64,000 bases of DNA from NCBI RefSeq assembly GCF_019801145.1, contig NZ_JAHVJQ010000014.1, positions 38,991-102,990 on the forward strand. The letters run 5' to 3'. Below the pieces are notes generated by a model. That model saw only the letters and a program-made list of their open reading frames with translations, was not told the origin of the DNA and searched no databases. Position 1 is the stretch's first letter; every line of letters starts with the position of its first letter. The position numbers and the translations under genes are program-made. This document shows positions 44,301 through 53,467 of the stretch, in pieces. This DNA is from Leisingera aquaemixtae (lineage in GTDB: Bacteria; Pseudomonadota; Alphaproteobacteria; Rhodobacterales; Rhodobacteraceae).

Positions 44301-45602
44301 ATGTTTGCTAAGTACGCATTGGGTGCGGCAACGGCCATTTCACTGATCGCAGCAGGCAGTGCCTCTGCCGAGACCATCACCATCGCCACCGTAAACAACG
44401 GCGACATGATCCGGATGCAGGGCCTGACAGACGATTTCACCGCCAAGACCGGCCACGACGTCGAATGGGTGACGCTGGAGGAAAACGTGCTGCGCCAGCG
44501 TGTGACCACCGACATCACCACCAAGGGCGGCCAGTTCGACATCATGACCATCGGCATGTACGAAACCCCGATCTGGGGCAAGAACGGCTGGCTGGTGCCG
44601 CTGGATGACTTGCCTGCCGATTATGACGCCGATGATATCCTGCCGGCCATGCGCGGCGGCCTGAGCGTCGATGGCACGCTCTATGCGGCCCCGTTTTATG
44701 GCGAAAGCTCCATGATCATGTACCGGACCGACCTGATGGAGAAGGCGGGCCTTGAGATGCCAGACGCCCCGACCTGGGAGTTCGTAGCCGAGGCCGCCCG
44801 CGCCATGACCGACAAGGACAACGGGATCTATGGCATCTGCCTGCGGGGCAAGGCCGGCTGGGGCGAGAACATGGCCTTTTTGACCGCCACCGCCAACGCC
44901 TTTGGTGCGCGTTGGTTCGACGAGAACTGGCAAGCCCAGTTTGATCAGCCGGAGTGGAAGGAAACCCTGGAGTTCTATGTGAACCTGATGAACGACGCCG
45001 GCCCTCCGGGCGCGTCGAACAACGGCTTCAATGAGAACCTGTCGCTTTTCCAGCAGGGCAAATGCGGCATGTGGATCGACGCCACCGTGGCGGCGTCCTT
45101 CGTGACCAACCCCAACGACTCGACAGTCGCCGACAAGGTCGGCTTTGCGCTGGCGCCGGACACCGGCAAGGGCAAACGCGGCAACTGGCTCTGGGCTTGG
45201 GCGTTGGGTATCCCTGCAGGCACCCAGAAAACGGATGCTGCCAAGGAGTTCATCCAGTGGGCCACCTCCAAGGAGTACATTGAGCTGGTGGCCGCGAAAG
45301 AAGGCTGGGCCAACGTGCCGCCAGGTGCGCGCACCTCTCTGTATGAAGACCCCAACTACAAGGACGTGCCATTTGCCCGGATGACGCTGGAAAGCATCCT
45401 GTCGGCCGATCCCACCAATCCGACGGTAGACCCGGTTCCCTATGTCGGCATCCAGTTCGCAGCGATCCCCGAATTTGCCGGCATCGCAGGCCAGGTCGGC
45501 CAGGAATTTGCAGCTGCGCTGGCTGGTCAGCAAAGCGTCGATGAAGCCCTGGCCAAGGCTCAGGCACTGACCACTGACGAGATGGAAGCCGCAGGCTACT
45601 GA
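44301..45602 (+). CDS. smoE: Polyol (sorbitol/mannitol) ABC transporter substrate-binding protein
   Basis: 433 residues. Signal peptide (GAATAISLIAAGSASA/ETITIATVNNGDM); family-1 solute-binding protein, matching SmoE of the Rhodobacter smo operon: GHDVEWVTLEENVLRQRVTTDI, FDIMTIGMYETPIWGKNGWL and FYGESSMIMYRTDLMEKAGL. GGGAGG precedes the start. The rest of the transporter and the polyol dehydrogenases follow in order, which fixes the assignment. Confidence 0.94.
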   Translation: MFAKYALGAATAISLIAAGSASAETITIATVNNGDMIRMQGLTDDFTAKTGHDVEWVTLEENVLRQRVTTDITTKGGQFDIMTIGMYETPIWGKNGWLVPLDDLPADYDADDILPAMRGGLSVDGTLYAAPFYGESSMIMYRTDLMEKAGLEMPDAPTWEFVAEAARAMTDKDNGIYGICLRGKAGWGENMAFLTATANAFGARWFDENWQAQFDQPEWKETLEFYVNLMNDAGPPGASNNGFNENLSLFQQGKCGMWIDATVAASFVTNPNDSTVADKVGFALAPDTGKGKRGNWLWAWALGIPAGTQKTDAAKEFIQWATSKEYIELVAAKEGWANVPPGARTSLYEDPNYKDVPFARMTLESILSADPTNPTVDPVPYVGIQFAAIPEFAGIAGQVGQEFAAALAGQQSVDEALAKAQALTTDEMEAAGY

Positions 45603-45622
45603 TCTCCCGCACGGACACCCGG

Positions 45623-45642
45623 GGGCGGCCAAGCCGCCGCCC
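45623..45642 (+). promoter_or_regulatory. Hairpin after smoE
   Basis: GGGCGGC/GCCGCCC (7-bp stem, 6-nt loop) 20 nt after the smoE stop, no U-tract. Third case in this window of a hairpin directly after a transporter binding-protein gene. Confidence 0.5.
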
Positions 45643-45718
45643 TCTGGCCCCAGCGATCCCCCAGAGCGCATAATCGTCCAAGGCGGCCCGCGTGCCGTCA
45701 ACGGAGGAGGTACACCAA

Positions 45719-46678
45719 ATGGCAACGCAACACTCCCAACCCGCGGACCGGCTGACGATGGCCCCGCCCGCACCCGAGCCGGCAAGCCAGCCCGCTGCGG
45801 CGGACCACCAGAGCGGCACGAAACACGCCCGCACCGCAGCCCGGCTGATGATGGCGCCGGCCGTGATCCTGCTTCTGGGCTGGATGCTCGTACCACTGAC
45901 GATGACGCTCTATTTCTCGTTCAAGAAGTTCCTGCCGCTGCGGGGCGGCGATCTGGGCTGGGTCGGCTTTGACAACTACGTCCGCTTCGTTTCCTCCAGC
46001 GCCTTCTGGCCCAGTGTACAGGCGACACTGGTTATCGTCGGCGGTGTTCTGGCGATTACCGTGGTCCTGGGGGTGCTGCTGGCGATCCTGCTGAACCAGC
46101 CGATGTGGGGCCGCGGTGTCGTCCGCATCCTGGTGATCGCGCCCTTCTTCGTGATGCCCACCGTATCGGCGCTGGTCTGGAAGAATATGTTCATGGACCC
46201 GGTCAACGGTCTGCTGGCGCATGTGTGGCGGGCCTTTGGCGCCGAGCCGCTGGTCTGGCTGACCGAGGCGTCGACGCAGTCGATCATCCTGATCGTCAGC
46301 TGGCAGTGGCTGCCCTTTGCGACTCTGATCCTGCTAACCGCCATCCAGTCGCTGGACAGCGAACAGCTGGAGGCCGCGGAAATGGATGGTGCGCCGCCGG
46401 TGAAGCGCTTTGCCTACATCACCCTGCCGCACCTGTCGCGCGCCATCACCGTGGTGGTGCTGATCCAGACGATCTTCCTGCTTTCGATCTTCGCAGAAAT
46501 CTTTGTCACCACCCAGGGCGCCTTTGGCACCAAAACACTGACTTATCTGATCTTTCAGCGGGTGCTGGAAAGCCAGAACATCGGGCTGGGTTCCGCCGGA
46601 GGGGTCTACGCCATCATCCTCGCCAACATCGTTGCCATCTTCCTGATGCGCATCGTCGGTAAGAACCTGGACGCGTAA
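45719..46678 (+). CDS. smoF: Polyol ABC transporter permease
   Basis: About 319 residues with six membrane helices (MMAPAVILLLGWMLVPLTMTLYFSF at the first) and the EAA loop EAAEMDGAPPVKRFAYITLPHL. GGAGGAGG lies 8 nt before the ATG at 45719, which is preferred to the ATG 27 nt upstream. The N-terminal roughly 45 residues are Pro/Ala-rich and cytoplasmic. Confidence 0.94.
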   Translation: MATQHSQPADRLTMAPPAPEPASQPAAADHQSGTKHARTAARLMMAPAVILLLGWMLVPLTMTLYFSFKKFLPLRGGDLGWVGFDNYVRFVSSSAFWPSVQATLVIVGGVLAITVVLGVLLAILLNQPMWGRGVVRILVIAPFFVMPTVSALVWKNMFMDPVNGLLAHVWRAFGAEPLVWLTEASTQSIILIVSWQWLPFATLILLTAIQSLDSEQLEAAEMDGAPPVKRFAYITLPHLSRAITVVVLIQTIFLLSIFAEIFVTTQGAFGTKTLTYLIFQRVLESQNIGLGSAGGVYAIILANIVAIFLMRIVGKNLDA

Positions 46679-46688
46679 GGAGGCCCTC

Positions 46689-47519
46689 ATGGCACGTGCA
46701 ATCACATCGCAACGCAAAGCCCTGAATACTGCCCTGGCATGGGGTGTGGGCCTCTTGATCTTCTTCCCGATCCTCTGGACCATCCTGACCAGCTTCAAGA
46801 CCGAAGCCCAAGCTATCAGCGACCCGCCGGTCTTCCTGTTCTTTGACTGGACGCTGGAGAACTACTCGGTGGTGCAGGAGCGCTCCGACTATGGCCGGTT
46901 CCTGTGGAATTCGATCATCATCGCCGGGGGCTCCACCATCCTGGGTATCATCATCGCGGTGCCTGCCGCCTGGTCGATGGCCTTTGTGCCCTCGAAGCGG
47001 ACCAAAGACATCCTGTTGTGGATGCTGTCCACCAAGATGCTGCCAGCAGTTGGCGTTCTTTACCCGATCTACCTGCTGTTCATCAAACTGGGCTTGCTGG
47101 ACACCAAGATTGGTCTCGTGATCGTGCTGATGCTGATCAACCTGCCGATCATCGTCTGGATGCTCTACACCTACTTCAAGGAAATCCCCGGGGAGATCCT
47201 CGAAGCGGCACGGATGGATGGTGCCACCCTGCGCGAAGAGGTGCTGTATATCCTGACGCCAATGGCCATTCCCGGCATCGCCTCGACGCTGCTGCTGAAT
47301 GTGATCCTGGCCTGGAACGAAGCCTTCTGGACGCTCAACCTGACTGCGGCCAAGGCAGCACCGCTCACCGCCTTCATCGCCAGCTATTCCAGCCCTGAAG
47401 GTCTGTTCTACGCCAAGCTGAGCGCGGCCTCCACCATGGCCATTGCCCCGATCCTGATCCTCGGCTGGTTCAGCCAGAAGCAACTTGTCAGCGGCCTGAC
47501 CTTCGGCGCTGTGAAATAA
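46689..47519 (+). CDS. smoG: Polyol ABC transporter permease
   Basis: 276 residues, six membrane helices (ALAWGVGLLIFFPILWTILTSFKTEAQA; LGIIIAVPAAWSMAF) and the EAA loop EAARMDGATLREEVLYILTPM. MalG-type. Starts 10 nt after smoF. Confidence 0.94.
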   Translation: MARAITSQRKALNTALAWGVGLLIFFPILWTILTSFKTEAQAISDPPVFLFFDWTLENYSVVQERSDYGRFLWNSIIIAGGSTILGIIIAVPAAWSMAFVPSKRTKDILLWMLSTKMLPAVGVLYPIYLLFIKLGLLDTKIGLVIVLMLINLPIIVWMLYTYFKEIPGEILEAARMDGATLREEVLYILTPMAIPGIASTLLLNVILAWNEAFWTLNLTAAKAAPLTAFIASYSSPEGLFYAKLSAASTMAIAPILILGWFSQKQLVSGLTFGAVK

Positions 47520-47531
47520 GGAGACATCAAA

Positions 47532-48536
47532 ATGGGACGCATCACTCTGGACAAAGTCTCCAAAAGCTTTGGCGACGTGCAAGTTATCCCCCCGCTGGAT
47601 CTGACTATCGACGACGGCGAATTCACGGTCTTCGTTGGCCCTTCTGGATGCGGCAAGTCCACCTTGCTGCGGCTGATCGCCGGGCTGGAAGACGTGACCT
47701 CCGGCCAGATCCGCATCGACAAGCAGGACGCCACCCATGTTCCGCCCGCCAAGCGCGGCCTGGCGATGGTGTTTCAGTCCTACGCGCTCTATCCGCATAT
47801 GTCGGTGCGCAAGAACATCGCTTTCCCGATGAAGATGGCCAAAGTCCCGGTCGAGGAACAGAACCGCCGCATCGAAGCCGCCGCCAATGCGCTGAACCTC
47901 ACCGATTACCTGGACCGCCGTCCCGGCCAGCTGTCTGGCGGGCAGCGCCAGCGGGTGGCCATCGGGCGCGCCATCGTGAGGGAACCTTCGGCCTTTCTCT
48001 TCGACGAGCCGCTGTCGAACCTTGATGCGGCCCTGCGCGTTGGAATGCGGCTGGAGATCTCCGAACTGCATGAACGGCTGGAAACCACGATGATCTACGT
48101 GACCCATGACCAGGTCGAAGCCATGACCATGGCCGACAAGATCGTAGTGCTGCAGGCAGGTGTGATCGAACAGGTCGGCTCGCCGCTCGAGCTTTATCAC
48201 ACTCCGCGTAATAAGTTCGTGGCCGGCTTCATCGGCTCACCCAAGATGAACTTCATCGAGGGCAAAGAAGCCGCTAAACACGGCGCCCACACCATTGGCA
48301 TCCGTCCCGAGCATATCGAGGTGTCCGGCGAGGCAGGCACCTGGTCGGGTGTGGTCAGCGTCTCAGAACATCTGGGCTCGGACACATTCTTTCACGTCCA
48401 CGGCACCGGTCTGGCAGAAACCATCACCGTGCGCGCTGACGGCGAAGTCGGGTTCCGCCACGGGGACCGCATCTTCATGACCCCGCGCGCCGATGTGATT
48501 CACAAATTCGACGCAGAAGGGCTGCGGATCGCATGA
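47532..48536 (+). CDS. smoK: Polyol ABC transporter ATPase
   Basis: 334 residues, MalK/UgpC type. Walker [11 protein letters not shown]-loop [13 protein letters not shown], signature [16 protein letters not shown], Walker [13 protein letters not shown]-loop [12 protein letters not shown], then a TOBE-type C-terminal domain. Its stop overlaps the smoS start by 4 nt. Confidence 0.96.
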   Translation: MGRITLDKVSKSFGDVQVIPPLDLTIDDGEFTVFVGPSGCGKSTLLRLIAGLEDVTSGQIRIDKQDATHVPPAKRGLAMVFQSYALYPHMSVRKNIAFPMKMAKVPVEEQNRRIEAAANALNLTDYLDRRPGQLSGGQRQRVAIGRAIVREPSAFLFDEPLSNLDAALRVGMRLEISELHERLETTMIYVTHDQVEAMTMADKIVVLQAGVIEQVGSPLELYHTPRNKFVAGFIGSPKMNFIEGKEAAKHGAHTIGIRPEHIEVSGEAGTWSGVVSVSEHLGSDTFFHVHGTGLAETITVRADGEVGFRHGDRIFMTPRADVIHKFDAEGLRIA

Positions 48537-49306
48537 AACGGCTGGCAGGCAAAACAGCGCTGATCACCGGCAGCGCCCGCGGGATCGGCCGCGCCTTCGC
48601 GGAGGCTTATGTCCGTGAAGGGGCCCGTGTGGCTATTGCTGATATTGATTTCGACGGCGCGCAGACAGCGGCTGAGGAACTGGGTGGCGGGTCGATTGCC
48701 GTCCGGCTGGATGTCACCGATCAGACCAGTATCGAACAGGCCGTTGCCGAAACGGTCTCAGAGCTGGGCCGGATTGACATCCTGATCAACAACGCGGCCG
48801 TCTTCACCGCGGCTCCGGTTAGTGAAATCACGCGCCAAGACTATGAGCGCACCTTTGCGGTCAATGTCGCCGGAACTCTGTTCACCCTGCAGGCAGTGGC
48901 GCGGCACATGATTGAACGCGGCGAGGGCGGCACGATCATCAACATGGCCAGCCAGGCTGGCCGGCGCGGAGAACCACTGGTTGCCGTCTATTGCGCCACC
49001 AAGGCCGCCATCATCAGCCTAACCCAATCCGCCGGCCTCAATCTGATCCGGCACGGGATCAACGTGAACGCCATCTCTCCCGGCGTGGTGGAGGGTGAGC
49101 ACTGGGACGGCGTCGATGCGCTCTTTGCAAAATATGAGGGCAAGGCGCCGGGTCAGAAGAAGCAAGAGGTGGCGCAGGCGGTGCCCTATGGGCGCATGGG
49201 GCGGGCGGACGATCTCACCGGCATGGCCGTTTTTCTGGCTTCTGACGAGGCCAGTTACGTCGTCGCCCAAACCTACAATGTGGACGGTGGGCAATGGATG
49301 AGCTGA
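48533..49306 (+). CDS. smoS: Sorbitol dehydrogenase, SDR family
   Basis: 257 residues. Short-chain dehydrogenase: [15 protein letters not shown] nucleotide site, [15 protein letters not shown], catalytic Ser in [10 protein letters not shown], and YCATKAA (YxxxK). In the Rhodobacter smo operon this enzyme oxidises D-glucitol to fructose with NAD. Position between smoK and the mannitol dehydrogenase supports that. Confidence 0.93.
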   Translation: MKRLAGKTALITGSARGIGRAFAEAYVREGARVAIADIDFDGAQTAAEELGGGSIAVRLDVTDQTSIEQAVAETVSELGRIDILINNAAVFTAAPVSEITRQDYERTFAVNVAGTLFTLQAVARHMIERGEGGTIINMASQAGRRGEPLVAVYCATKAAIISLTQSAGLNLIRHGINVNAISPGVVEGEHWDGVDALFAKYEGKAPGQKKQEVAQAVPYGRMGRADDLTGMAVFLASDEASYVVAQTYNVDGGQWMS

Positions 49307-50829
49307 TGGAACGCGAAACAGCACAACTTACTCCGGTTAAACTGAGCCAGGAGGCGCTGAAGGATCTGCCCGAAGGTGTTGCAGGTCCCGGATACGACCG
49401 CGCCTCACTGAAGCCGGGGATCATCCACATCGGCCTCGGCAATTTCCACCGCGCCCACCAGGCCTGGTATCTGCACCGGCTGATGCAGAAGGGCCTGGCA
49501 AAGGATTGGGCCATCATCGGTGCCGGGGTACGCCCGTATGATGCCGCGATGCGGCAGAAACTGCTGGCGCAGGATTGTCTGACCACCCTGATTGAACTGG
49601 CGCCTGGCAGCGTTTCGGCCGAGATCACCGGATCGATGATCGATTACCTGCCCATAGAAGACGGGAACGGCTCGCTGATCCGCGCCATGGCCGATCCCGC
49701 AATTCGTATCGTGTCGCTGACCGTGACCGAAGGCGGTTATTTCTTGGACCCGGCAACCGGCGGGCTGGATGTGCGGCACCCCGACATTCGTCATGACGTG
49801 GAGAATCCAACCCGTCCCTGCACTGTTTTCGGAGCCATTGCAGCTGCGCTGAAAACCAGGCGCGATGCCGGAGCCGGCCCATTTACCGTTCAAAGCTGCG
49901 ACAACCTGCGCGGCAATGGCAACGCCACCCGGCAGGCGGTGGTCTCGCTGGCAAGGCTCACCAACCCGGAGCTGGCGGATTGGATCGATCAGACCTGCAG
50001 TTTCCCGAATTCGATGGTCGACTGCATTGTGCCCGCAACCGGTCCCGTCGAAATCGCCCTTGCCCGTGAGCTGGGCATCGAAGATGCCGCCCCCGTCACC
50101 CATGAAAACTACCGCCAATGGGTGATCGAGGATGGCTTCTGTGCGGGCCGGCCCGACTGGGATGAGGCCGGGGCAGTGTTCACACCCTCCGTGCATGACT
50201 ACGAGGTGATGAAAATCCGCATTTTGAATGCGGGCCACCAGGTTTTGGCCAATGCCGGAGAGATGCTGTCGATGGAGACCATCGCCGATTGCATGGAGCA
50301 TCCGCTGATTGCCGCGCTGTTCCAAAAGGTCCAGCTAGAGGAGATTGCCCCTTACGTTGCAGCGGTTCCGGGAATGAACCCGCAAGACTATGCCGAACTG
50401 ATCGAGCGGCGGTTTTCCAACGCCGCCATCCGCGACACGGTCCGGCGGGTAGCCTTTGACGGCTCCTCCCGGCACCCGGGATTTGTCCATCCCATTCTGC
50501 GGGATGCACTGGCAGCAGGCGGCCCGATCGCAGGCCTGAGCCTCGTCGAGGCGCTTTGGGCGCGCATGTGTGCAGGCACCCGGGAGGACAGCACCGGGAT
50601 TGAGGCCAACGACCCCTATTGGGACGCGCTGGCTGAGGCTGCAATGGCCGCAAGGCTGCGTCCGCAAGCCTGGCTCGAGCAGCATGATATCTACGGTGAT
50701 CTGGCCGGCAACCAATGGTTCGCTGTGGAGTTTTCGCGCTGGCTTAGCCTGATCTGGTCGGAAGGATGCGAAGCTGCTTTACGCGCCTATACCGGGCATG
50801 AGCAGGCCAAGGGGGGCTTGGAAACATGA
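49294..50829 (+). CDS. mtlK: Mannitol 2-dehydrogenase
   Basis: Polyol-specific long-chain dehydrogenase, about 511 residues. N-terminal GIIHIGLGNFHRAHQAWYLHRL, VSLTVTEGGYFLD, SCDNLRGNGNATRQ and the catalytic K-x4-N-x2-H motif in MKIRILNAGHQ. It oxidises mannitol (and probably arabitol or sorbitol) to fructose. Two starts are possible, 49294 or 49306, both overlapping the smoS end. Its end overlaps the kinase start by 4 nt. Confidence 0.95.
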   Translation: MDELMERETAQLTPVKLSQEALKDLPEGVAGPGYDRASLKPGIIHIGLGNFHRAHQAWYLHRLMQKGLAKDWAIIGAGVRPYDAAMRQKLLAQDCLTTLIELAPGSVSAEITGSMIDYLPIEDGNGSLIRAMADPAIRIVSLTVTEGGYFLDPATGGLDVRHPDIRHDVENPTRPCTVFGAIAAALKTRRDAGAGPFTVQSCDNLRGNGNATRQAVVSLARLTNPELADWIDQTCSFPNSMVDCIVPATGPVEIALARELGIEDAAPVTHENYRQWVIEDGFCAGRPDWDEAGAVFTPSVHDYEVMKIRILNAGHQVLANAGEMLSMETIADCMEHPLIAALFQKVQLEEIAPYVAAVPGMNPQDYAELIERRFSNAAIRDTVRRVAFDGSSRHPGFVHPILRDALAAGGPIAGLSLVEALWARMCAGTREDSTGIEANDPYWDALAEAAMAARLRPQAWLEQHDIYGDLAGNQWFAVEFSRWLSLIWSEGCEAALRAYTGHEQAKGGLET

Positions 50830-51752
50830 TCCTATGCAGTGGAGAAGCCCTGATTGACATGATCCCCGCGCCAACTGCGGACGGACCGGACGGGTTTGTG
50901 CCTCATCCCGGAGGGGCGGTGTTCAATACAGCAATTGCGTTGGGGCGGCTTGGGGTGCGGGCCGGGATGCTGACCGGCCTGTCTACCGACATGTTCGGGC
51001 GGCAGCTGGCCGAGTCGCTGAAGGCCAGTCATGTTGACACTTCGCTGGTGATCCAGTCCGGCCGCCCCACCACGCTGGCCTTTGTACGCCTGGTGGATGG
51101 CCATGCCACCTATTGCTTCTTCGACGAGAACTCAGCCGGGCGCATGCTGATGCCTGGGGATATGCCAAAGCTTCCTCAGGAGGTCTCGGCCCTGTTTTTT
51201 GGCGGGATCAGCCTGGCCTCTGAGCCTTGCGCCGATGCCTATGCCGCGCTGCTGGACCGCGAAGCCACGGATCGCGCAGTGATGATTGACCCGAACATCC
51301 GCCCCAGGTTCATCAAGGACATCGCCAGGTACCGCGCCCGGCTGGACCGCATGGTGGCGCAGGCGGATATCGTGAAAGTGTCCGACGAGGATCTGAACTG
51401 GCTGCTGCCGGACCCGCTGTCGCTGAGCGAGAAAGTGTCCATCCTGCTGGAACGGGGGCCGTCGGTGCTGATCCTGACCCGCGGCGGCGAAGGTGCAACC
51501 GGGTATCTTGCGAACGGCGGCGAAGTGCATGTGCCTGCTGTTCGGGCCAGAATTTCCGACACCGTCGGAGCCGGCGACACCTTCAATGCGGGTGTTCTCG
51601 CCAAACTGTCCGAGCTTGGCCGGCTGACAAAACCGGAGCTGGCCGCATTGCCGCCTGACGTTCTGCAGCAGGCAATGGCGCATGGCGCAAAAGTGGCCGC
51701 CGTTACGGTGTCCCGCTCCGGCGCCAATCCGCCCTGGGCCGGAGAACTGTAA
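50826..51752 (+). CDS. PfkB-family carbohydrate kinase (probable fructokinase)
   Basis: 308 residues. PfkB signatures: GEALIDMIP opening, HPGGAVFNTAIALGRLGV and the DTVGAGDTFNAGVL catalytic Asp motif near the C-terminus. In this place, after the dehydrogenases that produce fructose and before Pgi/Zwf, fructose phosphorylation is the natural role. Last gene of the smo operon by overlap. Confidence 0.9.
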   Translation: MILCSGEALIDMIPAPTADGPDGFVPHPGGAVFNTAIALGRLGVRAGMLTGLSTDMFGRQLAESLKASHVDTSLVIQSGRPTTLAFVRLVDGHATYCFFDENSAGRMLMPGDMPKLPQEVSALFFGGISLASEPCADAYAALLDREATDRAVMIDPNIRPRFIKDIARYRARLDRMVAQADIVKVSDEDLNWLLPDPLSLSEKVSILLERGPSVLILTRGGEGATGYLANGGEVHVPAVRARISDTVGAGDTFNAGVLAKLSELGRLTKPELAALPPDVLQQAMAHGAKVAAVTVSRSGANPPWAGEL

Positions 51753-51787
51753 ATGCGCACTTTCTTGTCCTCTTTTCCGCTAAGAAA

Positions 51788-51801
51788 TGTTAGCGCTACC
51801 G
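51788..51801. promoter_or_regulatory. LacI-type operator candidate before zwf
   Basis: TGTTAGCGCTACCG with the perfect core TAGCGCTA, 50 nt before the leader ORF. The AGCGCT core is common to LacI/GalR-family operators of sugar genes in Rhodobacteraceae. It differs from the smo operator, so a different LacI protein may bind. Confidence 0.45.
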
Positions 51802-51850
51802 CCGAAGTTTCAAACTATGACCCGCAGCAAGGCCGTCAGGAGAAAACGCC

Positions 51851-51919
51851 ATGACCATCCAGTTCGCCGCCATTGGCCGCAAGCCGCGGGCCGGGGCGCC
51901 CTTCAAGCGGGTCGGCTAA
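51851..51919 (+). CDS. Short leader ORF upstream of zwf
   Basis: 22 codons, MTIQFAAIGRKPRAGAPFKR plus VG and a TAA stop. It has a much better ribosome site (AGGAG, 8 nt spacing) than zwf, whose ATG lies 4 nt after the leader stop and has almost no Shine-Dalgarno. This is the layout of translational coupling: ribosomes finishing the leader reinitiate at zwf. Whether the basic peptide itself has a role is unknown. Confidence 0.55.
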   Translation: MTIQFAAIGRKPRAGAPFKRVG

Positions 51920-51923
51920 GCTG

Positions 51924-53375
51924 ATGGTGTCCCGTGTCATCCCCGTCGATCCTTTTGACCTGGTCCTGTTCGGTGCCACCGGCGATCTTGCACGCCGCAA
52001 AATCCTGCCTGGCCTATTTCACCGGTTTGCGGTGGGGCAGATGCCGGAGGGGGCACGCATCATCGGCACTGCCCGCTCAGCGATGAACCGGGCGGAGTTC
52101 ATCGAGGCGGTGCATGCCAGCCTGCTGGAATTTGCGCCGCAGGCGGCCAAACGGTCAGCACTGCTGGAAAAGTTCCTGGCCAGCCTGGAGTACGTTCGTG
52201 TCGATGCCGGAGGCGAGGACGGTTGGGACACTCTGGCGCAGGCGATCAGGCCGGATGTGGTACAGGCATTCTACCTCTCCGTCTCGCCAGCGCTGTTCGG
52301 CCCCATCGCAGCCAATCTGAAAAGCCGGGGCATCGCATCGGCGAACAGCCGGGTTGTGGTGGAAAAGCCCTTCGGTCACGATCTGGCGTCGGCGCGGGAT
52401 TTGAATGCGGATCTGCGCCGCAACTTCGACGAGCATCAGATCTACCGGATCGACCACTATCTGGGCAAAGAAACCGTGCAGAACCTGATGGCGCTGCGCT
52501 TTGCCAACGCCCTGTGGGAGCCTTTGTGGAACTCCACCCATGTGGACCATGTCCAAATCACCGTGGCCGAAAGCCTCGGCGTCGAGGGGCGCGGCGAATA
52601 TTACGACCGCTCCGGTGCGATGCGGGACATGGTGCAGAACCACCTGATGCAGCTCTTGTGCCTGACCGCGATGGAGCCGCCGTCGCGCTTTACCTCCGAC
52701 GCGGTGCGCGATGAGAAGGTCAAAGTGATCGAGGCGCTGGAACCGGTGGCGCCATCGGACATCGTGCGCGGCCAGTACCGCGCCCAAGGCAGCGCGGGCA
52801 GCTACCGCGACCATGCCGGCAACCCGCACAGCAGCACCGAAAGCTTCATCGCCATGAAAGTGAATATCGGTAACTGGCGGTGGGCGGGCACGCCGTTCTA
52901 CCTGCGCACGGGCAAAAAGCTGCGGGCGCGCTGTTCCGAAATTGCGGTGGTGTTCCGCGACCCGCCGCACATGATATTTCCGGACATGGTCGGGCGGCGC
53001 AGCAACGCAATGATTATTCGCCTGCAGCCGGATGAAGGCATCACCCTGCGCAACACGATCAAGGAGCCGGGTCCGGGTGGTTTCCGCCTCGCGGAAGTGT
53101 CCCTGGACATGACCTTTGCCGAGGCTCTGGGGGAACGCGCTGAACACCAAGATGCCTATGAACGTCTGATCATGGACGTGATCCGCGGCGACCAGACCCT
53201 GTTCATGCGAGGCGATGAGGTCGAGGCAGCCTGGGCTTGGGCGGATCCCATCATTGCCGCCTGGGAGGACGCCGGGCCTACCCCGTCTCCGTACGATCCG
53301 GGAGGGTCTGGCCCCGAGGACGCCCTAATGCTGCTGCACCGCGAGGGCCGGCGGTGGCGCGAGATCGGGGGCTGA
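51924..53375 (+). CDS. zwf: Glucose-6-phosphate 1-dehydrogenase
   Basis: About 483 residues. N-terminal VIPVDPFDLVLFGATGDLARRKILPGLF (Rossmann), the VVEKPFGHD segment and the substrate site RIDHYLGKETVQNLMALRFAN are all present; NxxxxDHVQI-type stretch follows. NAD(P)-dependent oxidation of glucose-6-phosphate to 6-phosphogluconolactone, entry to the Entner-Doudoroff route. Note no pgl (lactonase) gene between zwf and edd, unlike many related operons. Start chosen at MVSRVIPVDPF, directly after the leader ORF. Confidence 0.97.
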   Translation: MVSRVIPVDPFDLVLFGATGDLARRKILPGLFHRFAVGQMPEGARIIGTARSAMNRAEFIEAVHASLLEFAPQAAKRSALLEKFLASLEYVRVDAGGEDGWDTLAQAIRPDVVQAFYLSVSPALFGPIAANLKSRGIASANSRVVVEKPFGHDLASARDLNADLRRNFDEHQIYRIDHYLGKETVQNLMALRFANALWEPLWNSTHVDHVQITVAESLGVEGRGEYYDRSGAMRDMVQNHLMQLLCLTAMEPPSRFTSDAVRDEKVKVIEALEPVAPSDIVRGQYRAQGSAGSYRDHAGNPHSSTESFIAMKVNIGNWRWAGTPFYLRTGKKLRARCSEIAVVFRDPPHMIFPDMVGRRSNAMIIRLQPDEGITLRNTIKEPGPGGFRLAEVSLDMTFAEALGERAEHQDAYERLIMDVIRGDQTLFMRGDEVEAAWAWADPIIAAWEDAGPTPSPYDPGGSGPEDALMLLHREGRRWREIGG

Positions 53376-53467
53376 GCAATGCATCAGGATTGCACCAGCC
53401 TCGCCCCGGCCAAACCTCACCTCTTCTGTAACGTCCCGCCAATCTGTTTTCCCAAGGGAACGCACCA

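Noticed and set aside
44340..45896. 518-codon minus-strand open frame over smoE
   Set aside because: Shadow of the binding-protein gene; composition is that of a GC-rich reverse frame and no ribosome site is present.
46614..48200. 528-codon minus-strand open frame over smoG-smoK
   Set aside because: His/Gln/Asp-rich antisense frame covering parts of two clear transporter genes; no independent evidence.
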